Assembly: GCF_024679095.1 (NCBI RefSeq)
Contig: NC_066513.1
Location: 4,113,023 to 4,177,022, forward strand
DNA: 64,000 nucleotides
Reading direction: 5' to 3'
DNA from: Eriocheir sinensis
Taxonomy: Eukaryota; Arthropoda; Malacostraca; Decapoda; Varunidae
A model generated the notes under the pieces. It worked only from the letters and a program-made list of their open reading frames with translations, was not told the DNA's origin and did not search any database. This document shows positions 55,820 through 64,000 of the stretch, piece by piece. The position numbers and the translations under genes were made by a program. Position 1 is the stretch's first letter. Every line of letters starts with the position of its first letter.

Positions 55820-57181
55820 TTGGTCTCTCAGGAAGGGCGTCTGATACTCTCTAGAGTGCCTTCGAACCTTAAGTGTGACGTCTGTCCCGGACGATTTGCA
55901 GCTCGGTACTTCCAGCTGAGTAGAACTTGCCGCCTCTGCGTTCAAATATTACAACTTCAGAAGGCTGTGACTGAGTGGAAAGTCAAACATAATGATCTTG
56001 AAAAGAAATTCGAAGCCCTTCAGGAATTTGTTGCAAGTAATGTGGCAATGACTCCACTGTCGATGGTGGAGAGGCCCTCCACCGAGACTGTGCCCTCTCC
56101 AGACGAATCTCCTGTTTCACGGGAAGACGTGTTGCCTGCCTCACAGGCTAACCCCCAGCCTGCCTCACAAGCTAACCCCCAGCCTGCCTCACAGGCTAAC
56201 CCCCAGCCTGCCTCACAGGTTAACCCCCAGCCTGTCTCACAGGACAACCGCCAGCCTGCCTCACAGGACAACCGCCAGCCTGCCTCACAGGACAACCGCC
56301 AGTCTGCCTCACAGGACAACCGCCAGCCTGCCTCACAGGCTGACCCCCAGCCTGCCTCACAGGCTGACCCCCAGCCTGCCTCACAGGCTAACCCCCAGCC
56401 TGCCTCACAGGCTAACCCCCAGCCTGCTTCACAGGCTAACTCCCAGCCTGCCTCACAGGACAACTTCCAGCCTGCCCCACTTAACGCTTCTCTTCCTGCT
56501 TTACAGGATGTCGGGTTCCAACCTGTAAGGAATGGAGCCAAACCGAAGCAGGCAACCAAGGATTTACTGACCCCCACTACCTTTAATAGGTTCCAGGTGC
56601 TGGCAGATACCATGGAGGATGAGTTTGAGACTCGCCTAGTTGGGGACTCCATGGTGCGTGGCCAGCTGGTTGAGTTCTGTGGTCGGTCATCAAACGGCCA
56701 CAGAAAACGTTACTGCTATCCAGCTGCCAGACTGGACAACATCACTGCAGCGTGCGATGATGTCACGAGAAATGCCGACCGAAACTCCCTCTTTGTCATT
56801 CACGCGGGGACAAATGACGTAAAGACAACCCGTTCAGAGGAACTGTTTGAGAAATACCGCCGCATGATCAAGCAGTATAAACGTAAAACGGATGCCAGTA
56901 ACATTATAATCTCAGGAATCCTCCCGAGGGTCGGTGCCGAATCTAGCTTTTACAGTAAGGCCTTCAGCACAAATAACAGACTTCAGTCCCTTTGCTCACA
57001 AGAAGACGTCCAGTTCACTAACTTGTGGAACAGTTTTTACTACGATTCAGACTTGTTCCTTGCTGATGGCATACACTTAAACCCTTTTGGAGCAGCCCGT
57101 TTCGGGAGGCTGCTCTGTGACCAAGTGGCTCTTCGAAAGCCAAAAAACGTGGAGGCGAGAACACCAGCAGCTCCACCGTAA
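55820..57181 (+). CDS. CR1 ORF1: zinc finger, coiled coil, repeats, esterase
   Basis: About 450 open codons. Residues 19-41 form a C-x2-C...C-x2-C finger (CDVCPGRF, CRLCVQ). A short coiled coil follows (VKHNDLEKKFEALQEF, about 53-75), then 14 tandem 8-residue units of the PASQANPQ type, then an SGNH esterase: GDSMVRGQLVEFCGR (Ser), HAGTNDVKTT (Asn), DGIHLNPFGAARFG (Asp/His). It matches the LINE-C ORF1 remnant at 26705-27494. Esterase ORF1s are typical of CR1, with uncertain function. The frame begins at a non-ATG codon and I see no clear upstream ATG, so the true start is unsettled. Confidence 0.85.
   Translation: MVSQEGRLILSRVPSNLKCDVCPGRFAARYFQLSRTCRLCVQILQLQKAVTEWKVKHNDLEKKFEALQEFVASNVAMTPLSMVERPSTETVPSPDESPVSREDVLPASQANPQPASQANPQPASQANPQPASQVNPQPVSQDNRQPASQDNRQPASQDNRQSASQDNRQPASQADPQPASQADPQPASQANPQPASQANPQPASQANSQPASQDNFQPAPLNASLPALQDVGFQPVRNGAKPKQATKDLLTPTTFNRFQVLADTMEDEFETRLVGDSMVRGQLVEFCGRSSNGHRKRYCYPAARLDNITAACDDVTRNADRNSLFVIHAGTNDVKTTRSEELFEKYRRMIKQYKRKTDASNIIISGILPRVGAESSFYSKAFSTNNRLQSLCSQEDVQFTNLWNSFYYDSDLFLADGIHLNPFGAARFGRLLCDQVALRKPKNVEARTPAAPP
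56135..56470 (+). repeat. 14 tandem 24-bp coding units
   Basis: CCTGCCTCACAGGCTAACCC-type units with variants (GACAACCGC, GCTGACCCC). All keep the reading frame and encode a Pro/Gln/Ser-rich spacer before the esterase domain. Confidence 0.92.
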
Positions 57182-57199
57182 GGGAGCACTCAACCCGCG

Positions 57200-58526
57200 A
57201 AACCCCCGACTCGAATCACATTAAAGCTTGCTATATAAACACTCGTAGCCTACGTAACAAATTTGAAGACTTAGAAGTCCTCGCAGCTACAAACCATTAT
57301 CACATCATCGGAGTCACAGAATCTTAGATAGACACTTTAAATAGAGATTTCATTGCGGAATATAGATTACCGGGATATACCATCTTTAGTCATGAAAGAG
57401 AGAACAGACGGGGTGGAGTCGTTATCTTTTATATCCACAACTCTCTCCATCCAGTATCTGTGAAAACAGATATTATAACCAATGTAGACACGGTCTTCAT
57501 TGAAATTGAAAATAAATCTCGTTAAATAGTAATTGGACTTATCTACAGACCGCCAGGGCAGACTCTTGATATCGACCACGCATTATGTGAAATTATTATT
57601 AGAAACAAGTAGCAGTTGCGAGGCAGTAATTGTTGGGAACTTTAACTTGCCAGTGGAAAGATGGGGAGAACCGTTGAACTGTCATACAGGGCTCGACCTG
57701 TACACAAATTTACTAGAAAGTGATTTACATCAACACGTTCAAGAACCGACTCGGGAAAATAATATACTTGACCTTATCTTTTCAACGACAGCTGATCTAG
57801 TTAACGAAATAAATGTTGGTCCAATTTTTAGTTCTAGCGATCACCGAACAATCACATTCAGCATCAATATGAAAGAAAGTAAAGTAACTCCTAGTAAAGA
57901 AAAGGTGCCTGATTATCAGATAGCGAATTTCGTAAGACTCCGATCAATTCTAAATAATTCTGACTGGACTGAAATCTCAGCGGAAACAGATATTGATAAA
58001 TCTTGGGGGGCCTTTACCACAATATTGAACAATGCCATAAGCATATGAGTACCCTATCGCAACAGACGTTCAGCTTTTAAGAAGAAACCCAAATGGTGGA
58101 ATAACGATATCAAAATAGCCTATCTCTTAAAAAACGCGCATACAGTAGACACATATCAACTCAAGAGTGAGGCTGACAAACAATAGAGTTGGACAGAACT
58201 CGCCGCGAAACCAAGAAATTAATAAAACGAAGCAAGAAAAATCTTGAAGAATATATAGCGGAAACTAGTAAATCTAATTTTTTAGCTATGTAAATAATAA
58301 AAAAAGTCACTCACTTGTGGTATCGGACCGCTTGCTAATGAAAATGGTAACCACACGAACGATGAAAATGAAAGGGCTACAATCCTAATAACTTTTTCGC
58401 ATCCGTATTTACCGACGAAGATTGTTTATCACCTCAACCGCCGGAGGTTAGAAGGACCGAAAAGATGTTAAGTGGCGTGCTCATCGTAGAAAGTGACATT
58501 TTATACACAATTGAAAAGATTAAAGT
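57200..58526 (+). pseudogene. CR1 ORF2 endonuclease, decayed and cut
   Basis: Endonuclease motifs in order with several stops and frameshifts: NTRSLRNKFEDLEVL, HIIGVTES, RRGGVVIF, LIYRPPGQT, GNFNLPVERWGE, ENNILDLIFS and SSSDHRTITF. The best open stretch is 57533-58048. Past it, KWWNND and CGIGPLANENG remain readable. The sequence ends before reverse transcriptase at the I-type LINE junction. Much more decayed than its ORF1. Confidence 0.75.
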
Positions 58527-58876
58527 GATTGATTGATTGATAGTTTATTGTTGCAGGTAAACAACAAGGGAGAAGGGAGGAACATGCCATCCCAACCCCC
58601 AGGCAGGACAGAGTGTGATTATACAACTATTAATACACGTGTAGGTAGCACCATGAAATTAAAAAGATACAATGGTAGGAAGGAAAGCACAACAAGGGAG
58701 GGGGCAGTACCTCCCCCTGGACAATAAGACAATAAAATGTGGGGACGGAGAACATTGCCCAAGCACTAGATGGGAATGAATACAGAGATAGAGTAAATAC
58801 TAGTCCTTAAAGTGAAATACTGCAGAGATCACAGCCTTGTATAGCACGGCAGTAGTTCAGGCTGCCACACACGGCA

Positions 58877-61800
58877 TCACCACCTTGGTGCAAACTGAGG
58901 GTGTTCTTTGAGGATAGCAGGGAGGACATCATGGTTCAGGAGCCAACAAATTGTCTGGGGCAGGTCAAGGCAGTCCCGTGGCTTAAACTTAGCAATGAGA
59001 GGGCATTCCATGACATAGTGATGCAGTGTGTGGCCCCTCGGCCTGGCACAGAGCGTGCAGCAGACACCAGGGGAGTTACTAACCTCCCAGTAGTACCTAT
59101 AGCCTAGCCTAAGGCGCATTGCTACCACATCCTGAGGGGCACTGTGTCGCCCATAGGGGTAAACACAGCGCTGGGAGACACTAACATAGTGGAGGCTGCT
59201 GGCGCTGCCATTGTCACAGCAGTGTCTGAGTTGGGTAGCAATGCTATCACGTGAATAATGCCTAAGTCTATTCTTAACATAGCTAAGCGTATAGTCAGTG
59301 CCAGGGTCCACTGTGTCATCCTGAAGGGCTCGTCGAGCAAGGCAGTCTGCCTTCTCATTGAGCTGGATGCCCACATGAGAGGGCACCCAGGTGAAGTGGA
59401 CCGTGGCACCTGCGGCCTCAAGGGCACGGACGGCAGTCAGGCACTTAGCTACAAGATCACAGTCGGCAGGGAGGAGGACACAAGTTCATGCAATGCAGCC
59501 TGGCTATCGACAAACAAGTAGACATTTTCGTGCAAAGCTGCTACAGTGTGGAGAGCCTCAAGGATGGCATACAGCTCAGCCCGGGTCGAGGACAGGTACC
59601 CCGGCAGCCGCCTGGTAACCTCAATGTCAGTGTACTGGGTGGGGGAAGCGTAATCCCGGATAAACACGCCACAGCCCGACCTGCTGCCATCTACGGAGCC
59701 ATCACAGTACACATGGACAGCCCGAACACGGGGGTACTTGGACAGTTTGACCATGAAGTGATCCTGGAGGACATGGGGAAGCCAATCACGTTTAGGGAAA
59801 GGTAGTTGTTCAACTTCTACACTGACACGATAGGGAGGGCAGGCAGGTTGGGCCGGGAAGTAAACTAGGCCTAAGCACGCTTCTAACACACCCGTCTCTG
59901 CTAACATGAGATAAATTTTCCTAAGGTAGGAGGTAACAGGAGCCCTGGAGTCACGGTGCAGAGTTACCAGTGCCTGGTGAAGGGGCACTGCACCAGCACG
60001 AAGCAGGCGGCTGACGGTGCGACAAGTAATTTCCCAGATTCTGTCCACAACACGAGGCAGATTCAGTTCTGCCCTCATGACCTCAAGTTTTGCAGTTCTG
60101 GGGCACCCCAGAATGAGGCGCATGGCCTCATTTTGAATAAGTTCCAAGGGGTGAAGTTGTGCCGCACTAAACTGTACCAAAACAGGGGCAGCATAATCAA
60201 TGAGGGACCTGACGACAGAAAGGTAAAACATCCTGAGGACAGGGATGCCGACTCCAAGGCCCCTGTTAGCCAAAACCTTAAGAGGAGCTAACCTAGGAAG
60301 GCCGATGTCCTGAACATGACCGACGCTCTGCACAGATTTCTTGAAGCTGACAAGGGCGCCTAAGTACTTGTGTGTAGGAACTTGAGCTAAAGGAGTGCTA
60401 TTAACACTGGGCAGGTGAGAAACTCTCCTCCCACTGGCTTTAAATTTCGTCTTATTTTCATTGATGACAAGGCCCATTTGTTCACACAGCACTGACAGCT
60501 GCTCCAAAGCTAAACTGAGAAGAGCAGGACTACTGCATTGCACAAGGATGTCATCCGCATAGATAATGACCTGAGTGTTGCCCGGAAAGGGCCACCGAGC
60601 AATTTTGTCCATTAAAATGTTGAAAAGCATGGGGCTGAGGACACCCCCTTGCGGTGTGCCCAGCTCAAACACTTCCTCCGTGGAGGAAGCACCCTGGAAG
60701 ACGACTTGCGCCCTCCTACCATACAAATAGTCCCTGATCCAGCTTAAGAGTCTTCCACGGACACCCTGCAGAGTGAGTTCCTCCATTATGACATCCTTGT
60801 TGGCCCTATCAAAGGCCCTTTTAAGTCCACAAAGCGCGACAATTCACGTCTGGATTACTAAGGCACTTAAGAAAACAGTCACTTGTGGAACGGCCCTTCA
60901 TAAACCCATGTAAGTTTGGGGAGAGCCGGTCCCCCAGCTTATAGAGAAGTCTGTTCAAGATCACCCGCTCTAACAGTTTACACACACAGCTCGTCCAGGA
61001 GATAGGGCGAAAGGTGCCATCACCCTTGGGGATGGGAACGATCAATGCAGCTTTCCACGGAGGGAGGCAACCTGCGGCAAACGACATGTTGAACAGGTCA
61101 AGCAGGGGTTGTCACCTTGCACAACGAGTAAGGCATTAAGAATGTCGTAAGTCAACCCGTCGTGGCCCAGGGGCTGTCGACTAGCCATGTTTGACGGCAA
61201 GAAGGAGTTCATCGTGGGTAATGGGGACACATGTGTCATCCAGAAGTGTGACGTGGTGCTGAACGAGGGCCATCCGCCGCTCCCTGTGGCGGGCAAGTTC
61301 GGCCTGGTGTTGTGCAGGGAGACCACCAAGGGAGGAGGCCCTCTGCCACTGGCGCATCAGGTCCTGGGCCCGGCCCGCAGGGTCAGAGTCACTCACCAGC
61401 CGTTTGGTCCTCCCTCTCACCCTGTTGACATGGTGCCAAACCTCCGCAGGGAGCGGGTCTTACGCACGCTGGCAAGGAAGGCGACCCAGTGTCGTGACCG
61501 GGCCTCTTGTCTGAGTTCAGTGAGGTGGCGCGCCACAGCGACCATGGCATCGCGGGCAGCCCGATCGGCTGGGTCCTGCTGCCAGCGCCGATGGTACGAG
61601 GCAAGGGTGCGCTGACAGTTGGAGACAGCCGGGTCCGAGGCGTAGGTCTGCAGGCGGCGCTTGGCGGGCCTTGGAGGGGCCCTGCCAGCTGCAACAAAAC
61701 TCTCGACGGTGTCCAGCAGGCCGTGGTACAGCGAGGCGGCGTCGGTAAAGGATCCCTTCACAGTATGGTACCACGCCCCGACTTCGGCAACGAGGCGCGG

Positions 61801-62511
61801 CATCCGGGCAGCAGGGACAGCCAACCGCTTCCGGGACACAGCAGGGGCAGGCTGGATCGGGATGGTCGTCTCCAGGGCAAAGTGGTCACTCAGCAAACAC
61901 CTGGAAATAAGGGTCTGGGCAGTAAAAGCTGGCATGTTAAAGAGAGTGACATAGTCTAACCTGCCCCCCTGAACATGTGTGGGCACATTATCCCCCGTGA
62001 GGACAGCCGTCTCGGAGGCATCAAGGAAGGCCTTGCAGCGGACACCATTGACATTATTGGTGCGGTGACTACCAAGATCTCGGTGGCGAGAGTTAAGATC
62101 CCCCATAAGAACAGTCGGCTCCTCATGAACATAATCAGGAAAGTTAGCAAGATTTAAAGCCCCCGCATGAACATACGTGTTAACAAAAAATAGGGTTTCA
62201 CCCATATGGAGTAAAGAAACAGTGATATATTCAATGCCCTCATTAATACCCATGTCCTCAAAAACTATCGCCGTCCCCTGTCTGACATACGTAGCCATCC
62301 CCCGGGTACTGCCTGCTGCGCCATCTAAGACATATAAATCATACCCCCTCAGGTCCGACACCCGTGGCCCAACCTCCTGAAGAGCAACGATATCTGGCCT
62401 ATGAGTGATGACATAGGAGTGAAGGTCAGTGAAGCGGGCATGTAGCCCGTTGACATTCCAAGTTAAGAGGCGGACACACTCACTGGTCAGGAGGGGGTGG
62501 TTGCCGGTCAA
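58877..62511 (-). pseudogene. I-type ORF2: endonuclease, RT, RNase H; frameshifted
   Basis: The endonuclease frame 61417-62511 (364 codons) is clean: LTWNVNGLHARF, IVALQEVGP, GMATYVRQG, VLMGDLNSRH, GGRLDYVTL and LSDHFALE. Breaks near 61400, 61190, 61080 and 60810 split the linker and early reverse transcriptase (WKAALIVPIPKGDG, HGFMKGRSTSDCFL). The large frame 59449-60786 holds GTPQGGVLSPMLFN, the catalytic IIYADDILVQ, a thumb, and RNase H with YCDGSVDGSRSG, STRAELYAILEAL and FVDSQAAL. Another break near 59440 precedes the last part (PSHVGIQLNEKADCLARR and a C/H motif, CTLCARPRGHTLHH). Not functional as read. Confidence 0.85.
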
Positions 62512-63013
62512 GGAGTGGGGTGATCCGATGATGGAGCTCAGCCACCTGCTGAGTCAGGGAAGCAAACTGCGCCAGCAGCACCTGGAGTGTGGCCTCCCAC
62601 TGCAGTGGAGGATCAGCAGGTGAAGGTGAAGGACCCGTCTGGCCATGGCGAGGTTCGGCCGTTCCCTCGGCAGCTGCAGTCACCACAGCCGGTGGGGTTG
62701 CAGGGGTGTTCTGCATCTGGCCCGCAGGGGGAACCACACTGTCCCCACTATCGGCGTCCATGGCCTCACCAGCAGACGGCAGGGCAGGGCACGGGGCCGA
62801 GGCTGAAGCTGGAGCAGGGGCCGGGATGGAGGAGATCTCACGCACAGGCGGGGGCGTGGAGACTCGCTGCTCCAAGGCCGCCACCCTGGAGATCGTTGCA
62901 GCCAGCGTCTCCTGCAGCTGGGTGACTGCAGCGAGGATCTGATGGAGGACAGGGGTCGACCCAGCGACAGCGGGGGAACTGGCAGCCGGCACAGGGGGGA
63001 CGGCAATATCCAT
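62480..63013 (-). CDS. I-type LINE ORF1-like protein
   Basis: An open frame of 177 codons from ATG 63013 (MDIAVPPVPAASS) with a coiled region (ILAAVTQLQETLAATISRVA, residues about 28-50) and a Pro/Ala-rich middle. No zinc knuckle is visible. It overlaps the start of ORF2 by about 30 bases. By position it is ORF1, which binds the element RNA in related LINEs, but the sequence itself shows no domain I recognise. It could also be the N-terminal end of a longer ORF1 lost to frameshift. Confidence 0.5.
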   Translation of the reverse strand: MDIAVPPVPAASSPAVAGSTPVLHQILAAVTQLQETLAATISRVAALEQRVSTPPPVREISSIPAPAPASASAPCPALPSAGEAMDADSGDSVVPPAGQMQNTPATPPAVVTAAAEGTAEPRHGQTGPSPSPADPPLQWEATLQVLLAQFASLTQQVAELHHRITPLLDRQPPPPDQ

Positions 63014-63150
63014 ATAAGACTCAGGTCAACCTACAGATATTTCTCAACCAGTGGGTGGAGCCTTCGAGCAGAGCCGCGTGACGTCAAGGGAGGCCCTTCC
63101 CTCGCCCCTACCCCTACTCCCTCTCGTTTTCTTTCGTCCAATGCGTTCTC

Positions 63151-63623
63151 TTAATGATATTTAGGGGGGACTAACCTCTCCTGTGTCGGGCTTAAGAGTA
63201 GTGTCTCTATATCTATCACAATATAAATGGGTTCATACTTCCCTTTATGCTAGTGGTGGCCGTTTAGGTTAGGGTGCGTGTGCTCCGCCTGATGGTGCAC
63301 CGTGGCGGAGGTTCGAACCCCAGTTACCCAACCACGAACATCGATCGTTTCTATATGGTCTTTGTCGCCTAGAAACAGGACAAATCACTTCATTGGAAGG
63401 GGATTCCCCTCGATATTACTTGCTTTGGGGACGATTTAATCCCTTGATCATACTTCCCTTACATAGGTAGAAGGAACAGAATCAGTTGTTTTAGTTCTTA
63501 GCCATTAGGGAGAAACCCTCGAAGAAATAATTATGTATACGCCTTGGAATGTCACAAAAGTATTTCCTTGTTCCTGATGGTTGGTGTGGTTTCCATGCCT
63601 CGTTACTAATCAGATGTGCACAT

Positions 63624-63628
<5 letters not shown>
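63151..63628. other. possible tRNA-derived SINE, otherwise nothing seen
   Basis: Near 63310-63320 a GGTTCGAACCC B-box word occurs about 50 bases after a GTGGCCGTTTAGGTTAGGG stretch that could be an A box, so a SINE head on the plus strand is possible. No other feature. Confidence 0.35.

Positions 63629-63687
<59 letters not shown>
63629..63687. repeat. (CT)n microsatellite
   Basis: CT run of about 60 bp. Confidence 0.95.
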
Positions 63688-63690
<3 letters not shown>

Positions 63691-64000
63691 GACACATCTT
63701 TTACCTTCCCACAATCATTCTAACCTTTTTTTCATTATTTTCCCCTGTGATCTCTCTCTCATCGTTATTGATAAAGGTGAAAAAAGGCATTGTTTATTAT
63801 ATTAATTAGTGTTACTTTAAGTACATTGATTGATTGATTTTATGGAAGTAAATAAATGTGCCACATCTGAGAGCATATGTCACAGTGGCGGATCTACGGG
63901 GGAGGGGGAGTTAACTCCCCCCTTTACCTGGAGAGCATACGTTGGTGGGTTTATTGCCAGAAAGTTTCCACAGTACCACCTTGGTTCGAAATATCTGAAG
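63688..64000. other. no gene; possible transposon end near 63883
   Basis: CAGTGGCGGATCTACGGGGG near 63883 resembles the terminal sequence of some hAT-type DNA transposons, but the other end is outside the window. Confidence 0.35.

Larger units (their letters stand above)
55300..58526 (+). mobile_element. CR1-type LINE, plus strand, 3' part missing
   Basis: A leader of about 500 bp, esterase ORF1, then a decayed endonuclease. The element stops at 58526, where the 3' tail of a minus-strand I-type LINE begins. I did not find the reverse transcriptase part beyond the other end of that insertion. Confidence 0.8.
58527..63150 (-). mobile_element. I-type LINE with RNase H, nearly full length
   Basis: The minus-strand 3' end has a (TCAA/GATT) tandem tail at 58527-58540. 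It carries a small coiled ORF1, then endonuclease, reverse transcriptase and a C-terminal RNase H, the layout of the I group. The 5' end is placed at about 63150 from the end of the leader, without a clear flanking duplication. Its relic is the twin-primed copy at 10188-17507. Confidence 0.8.

Overview
This window looks like gene-poor, repeat-dense animal DNA. I infer a decapod crustacean (crab, shrimp or relative) from the very long GA/GT/AC and trinucleotide microsatellites, several CR1/jockey-type and I-type LINE families, LINE tails of the form ATAAGAACATAAGAAC, tRNA-derived SINEs and Ty3/gypsy elements. No bacterial signal is present. I found no intact ordinary host gene. The nearest thing to one is a broken, intron-bearing integrase-derived locus at 6254-8344.

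Layout. 1-3150: no gene, two microsatellites. 3180-10160: a LINE 5' half, a palindromic Harbinger-like MITE (4837-5303), a piggyBac-like left end with a transposase N-terminus (5566-6045), the integrase-derived locus with a tandemly triplicated exon, and decayed LINE pieces. 10188-17507: a three-level nest. An I-type LINE copy with an inverted 5' part is split by a LINE whose ORF1 carries PHD and CCCH fingers (LINE-B). LINE-B is split in turn by a hAT-like non-autonomous element (14630-16882) with a perfect 8-bp target-site duplication (TSD). 17515-20678: a tRNA-derived SINE and three inverted-repeat elements, one holding a THAP-domain exon. 21546-32497: a gag-only LTR retrotransposon with a 5-bp TSD. 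Its 5' LTR was split by a second copy of the hAT-like family (23130-32422), which itself took in a CR1-type LINE (23741-27494) and another LINE (27900-31612).

33038-38042: a half copy and a third full copy (34671-37766, perfect TSD) of the hAT-like family, a SINE, and a large microsatellite-rich foldback. 38216-51105: a roughly 2-kb segment present twice in direct order, the second copy interrupted by a nearly complete Ty3/gypsy element (43886-50199). Between the copies lies an inverted-repeat element full of trinucleotide repeats (40524-42074). 51106-64000: more LINEs, including a plus-strand CR1 with a long esterase ORF1 (55820-57181) cut by a minus-strand I-type LINE (58527 to about 63150).

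The genes here serve the elements that carry them: Gag, protease, reverse transcriptase, RNase H and integrase for the LTR elements, and RNA-binding/esterase ORF1 plus endonuclease-reverse transcriptase for the LINEs. Almost all are broken. The gypsy element (one in-frame stop in pol) and the CR1 at 23741-27494 (one in-frame stop in ORF2, 5' truncated) are the least damaged. Calls rest on motifs and repeat alignments read by eye, with no database search.
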